A stretch of 64,000 nt of DNA from Branchiostoma floridae. Lineage: Eukaryota; Chordata; Leptocardii; Amphioxiformes; Branchiostomatidae. Below the pieces are notes generated by a model that was not told the DNA's origin, did no database searches, and saw nothing but the letters and a program-made list of their open reading frames with translations. The position numbers and the translations under genes were made by a program. Position 1 is the first letter of the stretch. Every line of letters begins with the position of its first letter. The stretch is from assembly GCF_000003815.2 (NCBI RefSeq), contig NC_049996.1, forward strand, positions 18,074,018 to 18,138,017, in the 5' to 3' direction. This document shows positions 49,216 to 59,906 of the stretch, one piece after another.

Positions 49216-52200
49216 ATGAGCCAGTCAATCAAAGGGGGAAACAATCCTACAAATCATGGGGAGCAAGAAGGACTGACAAGCCCATTACAACATGAAGATA
49301 ATCCAGAACCTGATGATGTGCATATGCTGGATGCAGAAAACACTGCAGAGCCAACAGCCTACATTGAAGTCTCTCCAAATAACCAAGGACAAGAAAATCC
49401 AATTTATCTTACAAATCCAGATGAGCTGACAAGCCCATTACAAAACGAAGAGGCCACGTATGTAACTGGCAATGAACCTGAACATACAAGTCAGTCTGAT
49501 ATAATCACGAATGAGCATTTTTATGTAATTCCCCAAAATAATGATGTGCCCTCCCCATCTGCTGATGTATATTTTGCATCTGACAAGAACAATACTGAAG
49601 ACACGGCCATGTACACTGCCTCTACCGACAAGGAAGAACTAGATACCAACAAACATGGACATACTGAAGAGGAACCTAAAGTCGAGCTAGCAGGCAGTAC
49701 AGTTGCCATGAATTCCAACGCCAACAGAGATGCTGACCGATCTCAACCCGACACTTCAGAAGATGATGCTAACGATGAAGCCTGTCGTGATGACCTTTCT
49801 GACGATGGTGACATGCAACCGTACGCTGTTGCAGACATATGTGATCACGAAACGTATCTCCACACAGCAGCTTTAAGAGCACGGCAGACAGAGGGTGACA
49901 CCAACAACACAGGCAGTGACCCTGATGCACAGGTGGCTCAGAATCCCTGCAGAAAAGGATTTCCAAACCCCATGTACAGAGCAACTGCTGGCCAGCAGGC
50001 CTCAGATAACGCCGAAGGATTTCCAAACCCGCTGTATGGAGCAAACATTCCCCAACAGGCCTCGGAAGACACAGGAGTACATGATATTCAGGATCCTTCG
50101 AATAATGCAAATGAACTTAAAGCAAATCCAATGTACAGCACAAATGCTGGCCAGCAGGCCCCAGATGATGCCAATGGTAAGATGACTGACACAAACTTGT
50201 TGTATTTCAGGACAGTACAAAGAGAAATAAGGTACACTTTGTTGTTCATACATTTTGTAGTTGGAAGACAGTTGGGCATAGGGCACCACTACGCTGTGAT
50301 TTGTATTCCCTATGCTGTGATTCGGGCCCCTGCACTGTGTTTCAACCAGAGGCTTTTCTGTTGCTTTGTATTAAATGTATGAAATGTTGGCTTTAGTTCA
50401 TTGAATTTGGCCCTCAAATTTACTTGTGTTACAAACTAATTGGTTTAACTTTGATTATCAGGCTGTTTTGCAGTCCGTCGATGTCGCTTATTTGCTGCTT
50501 TGGCGGTTGCCCTGCTCCTGATTGGACCTTTGACCACAGGAATTCTCAGAGTAAGTGTATATCACAACACCCAAGGCTTTCAACTGGTAAGGTCCACATC
50601 TTTGGCCCAGTTAACTCTCAGCAAAATCAATGTGAACCAATTCACATTAACAGCCAATTGGAATTATGTACAAACCCATTCAAGGTGTACTTATATACAA
50701 CAATACCATAGGCATTCCTGTGGACAGATTCCTGTACAATTCCTAGAATTCTTCACACAATTTGGACTGCACACTACTATACCATTAGGCTTGCCCCTGA
50801 GGCGTCATCAAAAACAGTAAATACTTTTATGTAAGTGTTAAAAGGCTTACTGTTTCTTTTATGCAGAGCATCAGAGGTACCAACCTAACTAATCTTCAAG
50901 TTGATAGCATCAATGGTACCAATGCAACCAACCGTGGTAGCATCAATTATGGTACCAACCCAACCACCCTCGGTAGCATCAATGGTACCAACCCAACCAG
51001 TCATGGTAGCATCAATTATGGTACCAGCCCACCCACCCTTGGTGGCATCATTGGGACCAATGCACCCAACCTTAGCATCGATGGTACCAACCCACCCAAC
51101 GTTGGTATCACCAATGGTACCAACCCAACCAGCCTTGGTGGCATCATTGAGACCAATGCACCCAACCTTCGTAGCATCAATTTTACCAACGCACCCACCT
51201 TTGGTAGCATCAATTATGGTACCAACGCACCAAAGCATGGCAGCATGAATAGTACCAAGGCAACCACCCTTGGTGGCATCAGTGCTACCAACCCACCCGC
51301 CCTTGGTAGCATCGATGGTACCCATGGTACCAACCCAGTCAGTTGCAAAACTGGTGGTATCGACCCACCCATCAAAGGTAAGTATTGAAAGTAAAATCTA
51401 AGCTTTTATATAGCTATAGGTACAAAGTTTTCATGCCCAATCTAGACACAGTTTTTAATAGAGTCTGCAAATTTTGTGATCTACAACAGGTAGAAGATGA
51501 ACAGCATTTTATTTTACACTGTAAATTGTACCATAAGGAAAGGATTGTGCTTTATGAACCTATCAGAAAAAAGTTACCATATTTTGAACATCTTAATGTA
51601 ACGGATAAATTTCTATTTTTGATGCGCCTAGATAAACCCTGTATATTAAACATTATTTGTTCCTATATCTACACCTGTACAAAGAAGTGAGAAGATGTCA
51701 ACCATCCTGTTAGCTTAGTACCTTCAATTAGTTAAATTGTATCTTGTTGTCCCTGCATATGTCTGTTATGTCTGTTATCAGTGACCTGTACCTAGCCCGT
51801 CGAGGCATGATTGTACAATAAAGGTCTTTCATTCATTCAATAACATCTGCTCACTGACACAATTTTATTGTCGTAGTCAGAAGAATTTCCTAACAAGTCT
51901 GGAGTATTTGCCCGACAACTCAAGCTTGTGCTTAAATGCATCCCAACATTTGGAGATCTAAATTCAGGTTAATTAACATATGGACAGTTTGAAAATTGGT
52001 AGAAGGAGACAAATCTCAATGTTCTCATTAGTAAAACTAACCTGCACTTTGTTTTCTCTATTCCCATGATTTATCAGTTGCAATAATGTCAAATGAAGTA
52101 AACACCCAACTTTGGCAACAATTTGAAGCACCTTTTGAATTTTGAAAAGTCACATTGAGAATATATTTCATGAAATGAATCTATCACCAATACAGAAAGA

Positions 52201-55200
52201 GCCTGCCAACAGGACACCATGCACCTGTCTTGTCCAGCAGACAAGTTGCTTGTGATTGACGATGCCTTCTTTGGACGGAGGTCCAGAGAGACCATGAGCG
52301 GCTGTAAATGTGGCAGCTGGTTCAGCCGATGTAACTTGGATATGTGTGGAGAAAGGGAGGCAGGGTACGTAGAAGCACCATAGACTGACCTTCATGTAAA
52401 TTACGCCCCTAATGCACTTCTGTCTTTAAGAATTCTGTATCTATAGAGCCGGTATAACCGCCGTTCGGCGTAACACACCAGCTTCGCAGGCACGCGGCAC
52501 GGCAGCAGCTGGTTATATTACACCGAATGACCCGTCACACCTAGCTTTTGCACATCTATCTGCAAGCATTCTTTAAAACTACCCAGAGAATATCAATCAG
52601 CCCTTACTGTACTTGGTGATAATAAATTCCAGTCTACGATTAAGTTCTGGGAAAGTACGAATTTTTGAACACATCAATCCGAGGTCGGTACCTCTGGTAT
52701 TTGAAGGCATGACTGTTTCTCCTACAGGCAAGTACTACAAAACATTTCTACTTGCCAAAACCTCAACTTTTCACTGGCCCTAAATTTGTATTATTTATTA
52801 ACATTTTTACTTGAAGTTGCAGCAAGGAAATCCTAGAAAAAGAAATAGAAATAGGATTTGTAAGAATCAATTTTTATAACAACAGAAGGGTGTATATTTT
52901 GGTCATTGAAGTGAGAGTTGCTTGTAATCAGGAACTGTTGCATTTTAGTGTCATTGGTGATAGTACTGTACATGTAAGTCATTTTGCACCATATTGTGTC
53001 TTGTATCGTTTACTAGGAAGTTGCTAAACAGGGCCGAAGTCATTGCAAGAAGGAACTGTCAGGGTTTGCAGCAGTGCAACATGAAAGTATCAATGCGTAG
53101 CGCTGACTTTGGTGACCCGTGTCCAAAAACCAACAAGTACTTGGAGGTAACGTACCATTGTGAAGGTGGGCATGAATATCTATTTCTTTTGATTGATTGA
53201 TTTTATTTTGCACTTTAAAAAATGATAACATACAGAAAATTATAGAAAACAACAGAACGTGCAAGGGGGGAGAAAAAAGCCATGTGGCTTATACAAACTC
53301 TCCCCAGTCAAAATTTACAAATCATAATACAATTAAATGGGCATGAAGATTATACATCAAACAATAATAAACCAAGTAAAAATAATATAACCCAGTGATC
53401 ATCATAACGTTACAATTGATCTTAACATCAAAAACTGAAATTAGACAAAACTAAACATGATCTACAGATCATAAAGAAATTAGTCAAAATCATACAATTA
53501 ATCTACTAGCAAAACCAAATGGAAGCAAATACAGAAAACCAAAGCAAGGGGTGCAAACAAACAGGTTAAAGTAGCACCAAATACACGGTATAATACTAAT
53601 TGATAATTAAGCATAATATAATCAAAAGCAAGGAAAAAACAAAATTTCTCTTCTAATTGCAGGACTGTGCATGTAAACTATTTTCAGTTACTGGCACTGA
53701 GACTTGTGTTACAGGCACAGATACAGTGGTACAAGTCTCAGTGCCACACATAGCCAACCATGGCCTCCCAACCTTCTCCAGACCATGGTTGGGTGTTAAG
53801 ACCCTGTCGCACATAGCTGACCATGGCCTCCCTTCTGTAGAATACCAAAGTCAAAAATGAAGGTGTGAAACAACAAAAATGAAGAATCTATAATAATTGT
53901 TTGTTATACATTTAGTAATTCCAGAAAACTCAAAATGAATGCAACTTTCCTTTTGTCAAGCTTTTCTTTGCACATGCTCATGTCAGTTTTGGGGTTTCCA
54001 GAGGAATCGTCATTCATATAATCAAATCAACAATAAATAATGACCCAAACAGTCAAAATGATAATCTTAATAACAATACTAGTATATTGTTTATGTATCT
54101 TTTAAGGTATCAAGGATTTCCCACTTTTTTAGCCTGGGCACCATCTGGAAAGTTGTTCGCTCCGGCGTTTATTATATGTACAGTCGCTTTTAGCTCTGAC
54201 ATTCATTATACACTATATACTATCGCTTCTCTGTGCTTCCGTCTGGGAAAGCGGACCATTCTAACGTCTGGAATTGTCCAAATTCAGGATGCAGGCGCTT
54301 ATTGGTCCCCACATGAGTGAATTATGAAATGGGTTCAAGCGATCGTTCGAACAGGCGTTCCAACACCGGACAAGCCCTCCGTCTTCTTTGCAGGAGGGCC
54401 TGTTGTCATCGAAGGAGCGCTCTAGAACCTATTCCTTAATTTGCTCATTAACTGGCATCACCTCCAAACGGTTTGAATGTGCTGGTCTCCAGACGGATAG
54501 CAGAAGCAAACATAGGAGCAAACTACTATCCGGATGGTACCCAGGCTAGCCCAATTTACTAAGAGTTTACTTGTCACACCTGCAGAACAGAGAGAAAGAG
54601 TCAGTTCCCGACTAGCAACTGGCGGCTCCTATTTTATATATGGCACTACAGCGGGACTGGCTGTGTCCTCCGATAACGAGATATTTGTGACTCACAGCTC
54701 CATAAAAACAATCCAAGTCTTCAGCATGAAGGGTGTTAAACTCCGCAGCATCCCTACAGGAGACATGACACCATACAATATAGCCACAGGCCTCAACAAC
54801 TCCCTGTGGGTTGTTTTGCAAGGAGGCCACGAAAATCGCCCAATGTATGAAAATGCTGTCAATCAGTACAGAAAAGATGGCCACGTCCTCGCCAAATACA
54901 ATTGCAATGGTCGATTCATAATCCATGCGATTGCAGTGGACAAGCTTAATGACAGGATCATACTGACAATAGAACACCTTTCTGGTGGAGGATTACATAG
55001 AGAGGTTGCGTGGTTCCGTCCTACTCACACACAGGGGACACCAACATGTAACATGACCAAGTTTGGGTCGATAGAAGGAGAGCTGCCATTGTCTATCACA
55101 GTGGACAAGAGAGGGAACATCTTCATAGCAGACAAGTATAACGATCGTGTTTTGAAGTATGACAAGAACGGAGTCTACATTTCCAGTTTCGGCAGTCGAG

Positions 55201-55427
55201 GCACTGGGGCGGGGTATCTTTACTGGCCCTCGGGAGTCTGTGTGGACGGTTGGGGCCGTGTGATTGTGGTTGATAGTGGTAACGCGCGAGTGGAGATGTT
55301 CACAGCTGAGGGGGAACATGTCTGCACTGTTGCCTACATCAGTAATCCATCGCGTGTTGCTATAGGTGGGGAGGGGCAGGTTGTAGTGGCCACTGATTGG
55401 TTCGTAACAATCTTGCCCAAACATTAA
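49216..55427 (+). CDS. Type II membrane SUEL lectin / NHL propeller receptor, copy B (918 aa)
   Basis: Exons: 49216-50176, 50462-50586, 50867-51377, 52196-52364, 53017-53165 and 54586-55427, with the same phases 1, 0, 1, 2, 1 as copy A and all GT-AG introns. The tail (about 1-327) is shorter than in A but keeps NPIY, NPMY, NPLY and NPMY at equivalent places. RRCR precedes LFAALAVALLLIGPLTTGIL (about 330-349). The stalk (363-532) has about 13 Gly/Asn/Thr repeats against eight in A. The SUEL domain (533-638) keeps ten Cys and has the canonical DPC and FFGR. The NHL propeller (639-918) shows DKYNDRVLKYDKNG and DSGNARVEMFTAEG. No frame break is seen. The end of the 3' UTR may lie in the gap at 55761. 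Function is inferred from domains. Confidence 0.85.
51450..51840 (+). mobile_element. LINE 3' fragment in receptor B intron 3
   Basis: The frame reads VCKFCDLQQVEDEQHFILHC KLYHKER, the CxxC...HxxxxC LINE C-terminus. The 3' part has CAATAAAG and a (TTCA)n tail ending in TTCAATAACA. The corresponding place in copy A (near 37735) is uninterrupted. Confidence 0.75.
52431..52642 (-). mobile_element. LINE 3' stub (VEWN family), copy 2
   Basis: Same family as 33871-34093, in receptor B intron 4, with a shortened tail. It sits at a different site from copy 1, so the two insertions are independent. Confidence 0.7.
53189..53645 (-). mobile_element. LINE 3' end in receptor B intron 5
   Basis: Minus strand ends AAATAAAATCAATCAATCAA, a polyadenylation signal and (AATC)n tail. 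ATTTCT lies on both sides, while copy A reads CTATTTCTCTTCTAATTG without the insert, so the target duplication is ATTTCT. Confidence 0.75.
54130..54548. mobile_element. TAGCCTG element, long form (419 bp)
   Basis: It starts TAGCCTGGGCACCATCTGGA. The inverted end reads TAGCCTGGGTACCATCCGGA and continues to a shared TTGTTCGCTCC/TAGTTTGCTCC. GCCCAATTT follows the element and TCCCACTTT precedes it (two extra T). The paralogous intron in receptor A carries a single GCCCACTTC at 40221-40229 followed by the same ACTAAG. That is an empty site for a 9-bp duplication. Confidence 0.75.
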
Positions 55428-55760
55428 AGCCACACCCATTCAAACCTTCACTCCATTTTTGTCATACTTCACAATTCACTGTTTTGACGAATTGAAATTA
55501 TCTGTTAAAAAAAAGATTGTTGAAACAAAGATTTAATTGAAATCAAAGGGTTAATACTGTATACAAAAAAAATACAGAATGATCAAGAGAATGTGATATA
55601 ATTGATGTCCATGCAAAGAGCAAAAGGTGAATTTATGAGTGATATTAGAGTTGAACTACATGTACCTATTGTACATTTGTAATACCAAAGATCCGCTATA
55701 TGTTGTGTTATACCATCAAGTAATTTATGTGTTTGGACTGAAGGAATATTTAACTCTCAA

Positions 55761-55860
55761 NNNNNNNNNNNNNNNNNNNNNNNNNNNNNNNNNNNNNNNN
55801 NNNNNNNNNNNNNNNNNNNNNNNNNNNNNNNNNNNNNNNNNNNNNNNNNNNNNNNNNNNN
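55761..55860. other. Assembly gap, 100 N
   Basis: Separates block B from the RTE fragment. Confidence 0.99.
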
Positions 55861-55985
55861 CGACGTTTATATCATGCACCGGTGTTACTGGTCAGGGTGA
55901 CATACAAGGCCCTCCAGTTTTCAATGTCTGCATTAATCTGGCAGCGTACCTTACTGAACAGAGGAAACGGCTCAGCACAGGTGCA

Positions 55986-56900
55986 GTGCTACTACAGGAG
56001 ACTCCTGGACAGACGGCTGTTTCAGTACTGGACACAGATTATGCTGACGACATGGCTCTACTAGACAACACAAAGCCGGGTTTACAGGAAACAACCGACT
56101 TGCTATGCAAGAACAGCTCCCTTGCTGGCCTCAAGGCCAATGCCAAGAAGACCCAAGTTATGGCAGTTGGCAAGCATACTACTCAACGACCTTACACTGA
56201 GGAAGGAACGCTCAGTGTAACTGTTGAAGGATGCCCAGCTGAGCAAGTCAGCACCTTCACTTACCTGGGAACGACGTTTAGCAGTGATGGGAAAATGGAC
56301 ACTGAACTTTCATTGCGCATTCAGAAAGCTTCCGGGGCTTTTTCCCAACTTGGTAAAATATGGAACAACAGCAGCATTCTCCTCTCAACAAAAATCAGGA
56401 TTTACGAGGCAGCAGTACTAACTATTCTGACTTATGGGAGTGAAGTATGGGTCACCACCAAGGCACAAATGAGCAGGCTAGAAGTGTTCCATCAGCGCTG
56501 TCTTAGAAGGATCTTACGTGTACGATGGTTTCATCATGTCTCCAACATAAGTGTATTCCAACAGACAGAAACAACGAACATTGAAGCTGTTGTAGCAGCC
56601 AGCAGACTAAGGTGGCTGGGTCATGTCTTGAGGATGCCTAATGAGAGGTTGCCCAGATTCCTCTTGGACTGGAACCCGAACTTTGGTAAAAGATCTAGAG
56701 GGAGACCGAGGAAGACATGGCTCAACACTGCCCTCGAGGATACCAGACTAACCACCGGAAACAACAACCTGAAACTGAATGATGTAGAAAAGATGGCCCA
56801 GAACCGCCTGGAATGGCGACGGATGGTTCGCAGGAGACGGAAAATCCTTGATGCAGGCCACTCCACAGGAGGAGACCTTAACAAGTAAGTAAGTAAGTTA
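55986..56900 (+). mobile_element. RTE-clade LINE, C-terminal half of reverse transcriptase
   Basis: The 300-residue frame begins near the catalytic box DYADDMALLD, then ANAKKTQVMAVGK, FTYLGTTFSSDGKMDTEL, ILTYGSEVWVTTKAQM and RLRWLGHVLRMPNERLPR with GRPRKTW. This series is diagnostic of RTE/BovB-type elements. The 5' half is lost in or before the gap. The tail is (AAGT)n near 56885. Confidence 0.85.
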
Positions 56901-57117
56901 TCTGTTTTCCAATACTTTTTTTTCAATCTACAGAATATTTGTGCTCATTTTAGTTACAGCTGCTTTGCCCAATTTATTGTGTGGTTGAAACCTTTTTTTT
57001 TTGGAAACGGCCGAAAATTGGTGCGAGCGCGGATGTCATCCATATAATCAAATCAACATGGCCTAAGCCATGTTTGTGACGCACAGGGGAAATGTCAAGG
57101 ACAGTTGGCCAAAAAAC

Positions 57118-57851
57118 NNNNNNNNNNNNNNNNNNNNNNNNNNNNNNNNNNNNNNNNNNNNNNNNNNNNNNNNNNNNNNNNNNNNNNNNNNNNNNNNNNN
57201 NNNNNNNNNNNNNNNNNNNNNNNNNNNNNNNNNNNNNNNNNNNNNNNNNNNNNNNNNNNNNNNNNNNNNNNNNNNNNNNNNNNNNNNNNNNNNNNNNNNN
57301 NNNNNNNNNNNNNNNNNNNNNNNNNNNNNNNNNNNNNNNNNNNNNNNNNNNNNNNNNNNNNNNNNNNNNNNNNNNNNNNNNNNNNNNNNNNNNNNNNNNN
57401 NNNNNNNNNNNNNNNNNNNNNNNNNNNNNNNNNNNNNNNNNNNNNNNNNNNNNNNNNNNNNNNNNNNNNNNNNNNNNNNNNNNNNNNNNNNNNNNNNNNN
57501 NNNNNNNNNNNNNNNNNNNNNNNNNNNNNNNNNNNNNNNNNNNNNNNNNNNNNNNNNNNNNNNNNNNNNNNNNNNNNNNNNNNNNNNNNNNNNNNNNNNN
57601 NNNNNNNNNNNNNNNNNNNNNNNNNNNNNNNNNNNNNNNNNNNNNNNNNNNNNNNNNNNNNNNNNNNNNNNNNNNNNNNNNNNNNNNNNNNNNNNNNNNN
57701 NNNNNNNNNNNNNNNNNNNNNNNNNNNNNNNNNNNNNNNNNNNNNNNNNNNNNNNNNNNNNNNNNNNNNNNNNNNNNNNNNNNNNNNNNNNNNNNNNNNN
57801 NNNNNNNNNNNNNNNNNNNNNNNNNNNNNNNNNNNNNNNNNNNNNNNNNNN
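57118..57851. other. Assembly gap, 734 N
   Basis: A sized gap. It could hold missing 3' exons of the GPR143-like gene. Confidence 0.99.
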
Positions 57852-58700
57852 GCTGAAAACTCACAAATTTTGTCCTCGGAATGGTTTTGTAATCAAGTCA
57901 AAGCTCACGGACAGGACGATTAAAGTAGATTTTAATTTGTGATGTTTTTCTTTCTAATTATATCGGAGATGTGTGAAGCGGCTTGGTCTGACATACACGT
58001 GTCATGTGCACGTGTAACCTTCCTGACCCTTGCGACAATCTGCTTAAGGTACCGCCCAGGAGTCTTCTGTCCCGATAACAATGAGTCATGTCTTTGGAAG
58101 TTTTTCTGTACCCTCTACACTGTCTGACCGTCTAGAAAAATGTTTTCTTTGCGTTGAGATCATTTTCAAGAATCTTCCACTTACATAATCAATACGAGTC
58201 CGTAGCTCTTTTTACATGTGATTTCAAATGTTTCGATAAGCACCTCTTTCCGTTAGATAAACTTTATTTGGTCACACATGCCTTCATGTCGGTGTTAATA
58301 GAAAGAAACAGAAGTCCTTTTATACCTAATAATATTGTCCTTCCACTACTAACAGAAAGAAATACGTTTATTAGAATCCCAGATTTCACATCTGAGAAAA
58401 GCATGTCACTAATACATGTACTACTAAAAACTAGAAACAGCTACGCCAAAGACTGACACGACAAGTATAAATACCTGTTGTTTAAACAATAGTGTGGCTA
58501 CTCGTTTTTGTTCCGCACAATAATGTAGACACGCACACGCAGTGGGATAGCCTCTATTAGGCTTCACATGAAAAATAGTAGAAACTGGCCAAATAGACAA
58601 CAGTCACATGCATACATGTCATGTGGATAACTGTAGTTTTGGCCCGGCTGACTCGCCTACATTAATTCGCTTCTCGAGCCTTGATTGGCTGAGGCTGATG
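57852..58700. other. Intergenic, nothing recognised
   Basis: A 100-residue plus-strand frame (58154-58456) has no family features. No GPR143 TM7 exon was found here on the minus strand. Confidence 0.4.
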
Positions 58701-58734
58701 AGATCACACTGCACCAAATTGGATATTTAAACGT

Positions 58735-58830
58735 CCTCTCATTGGCTTAGTAGATATTCTATTGTATTTAAGTTAAGCTTGGAAGATGCACTTGTCTGCT
58801 CAGTCAGTTCGAGACCTTGGAGTCAGGTAT
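58735..58830 (+). promoter_or_regulatory. Core promoter with first splice donor
   Basis: CATTGGCTTAG (CCAAT-type) is followed by TATTTAAG near 58767 and an initiator-like CTCAGTCAGTTCG near 58799. The presumed first exon ends GGAGTCAG/GTATGTG. The spacing of TATA-like box and initiator is about 30 bases. It could drive a cellular transcript or be the promoter of a degraded LTR element. Confidence 0.4.
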
Positions 58831-59060
58831 GTGAACGTGTTAGATAGTCCCTCTGTAGCATGTAAGGTTGTGTAGTTTGTAGTGTAATACTTTGATTATG
58901 GAGTCAGGTATGTGAACGTGTTAGATAGTCCCTCTGTAGCATGTAAGGTTGTGTGGTTTGTAGTGTAATACTTTGATTATGGAGTCAGGTATGTGAACGT
59001 GTTAGATAGTCCCTCTGTAGCATGTAAGGTTGCGTAATTTGTAGTGTAATACTTGTACTT
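58819..59060. repeat. 81-bp tandem repeat, three copies
   Basis: GGAGTCAGGTATGTGAACGT starts at 58819, 58900 and 58981. Each copy carries the same candidate donor CAG/GTATGT. The third copy differs slightly at its end. Confidence 0.9.
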
Positions 59061-59325
59061 TCAAATTGATTACTTGCTATTTCTGAATTTTAACAATACT
59101 TGTAACTCAGACACATTCGTACTGACACACCTGCATCTGTAATTGTAAACATGGTGTAAACTTTGTTGGAGTTATACACTCTCTGGTCTGTGTAGGCCCT
59201 GACCTGTCAACACGGACACTATAACTGGCCTGGATGTCGTCTTTACAAAATCTTGTCATATGCTACCAAGCAACACAATGCCGTTGTCTGAATCACGCAG
59301 GGGGGCGGGGGGGGGGGGGGGGGGG

Positions 59326-59425
59326 NNNNNNNNNNNNNNNNNNNNNNNNNNNNNNNNNNNNNNNNNNNNNNNNNNNNNNNNNNNNNNNNNNNNNNNNNNN
59401 NNNNNNNNNNNNNNNNNNNNNNNNN
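59326..59425. other. Assembly gap, 100 N, after poly-G
   Basis: The gap follows a G-rich run (about 59301-59325), which probably stopped sequencing. Confidence 0.99.
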
Positions 59426-59704
59426 TTTCCATTGCTTTTTTTCGTCTTTGAGGGCGGACACACCACACTTTTCGAAAAGAGTACAGGTCGGCCATCCTTC
59501 CCGGTGTAAGTGGTTCAAAACCTTACCTCATTTAATACAGTCCTATCTGTATCGCTGCACCTAGGGCTATTGTATTATCGAGGCCAATAAAATGCTGAAA
59601 AGCTACGTATCATTACAGATCCGGCCTCATTAATTGTTAGCTTAGGTGTCAGAGCATTTCCAGTATTCCCATACTCTTCCCCTATAATCCTATAACGTTA
59701 ACAC

Positions 59705-59795
59705 TAGCCTCGAGTCCAGCCTTGTTCGCGGGGTTCGCGGGTAGGGCAGCGAACTTCGGAAGCGGACCAAACGAACAAGGCTGGAGTACAGGCTA
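59705..59795. mobile_element. TAGCCTG hairpin element, copy 3 (91 bp)
   Basis: It starts TAGCCTCGAGTCCAGCCTTG and ends with the inverse AAGGCTGGAGTACAGGCTA. Flanks are CGTTAACAC and CTCTAACAC, a 9-bp duplication with 7 matches. It lies just downstream of GPR143 exon 6. Confidence 0.7.
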
Positions 59796-59906
59796 CTCTA
59801 ACACCAACGGAGAGCTTAAAAATCCTTAACTTAAAAGCTAATCGGTCGCGAAGAGAGACTGGTCCTCCAGTCCTAAATACTAGAATCAAATATATACGTA
59901 ACTTAC

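Larger units (their letters stand above)
44330..55700 (+). repeat. Segmental duplication, block B
   Basis: Paralogous to block A (30160-41433). It carries its own insertions: the octamer-rich element (44428-45765), a CR1-like LINE (47418-48450), LINE pieces at about 51450 and 53189, a VEWN stub (52431-52642) and a TAGCCTG element (54130-54548). Confidence 0.9.

Noticed and set aside
57070..57942. ORFs of 250-300 codons on both strands
   Set aside because: They consist almost entirely of undetermined bases.
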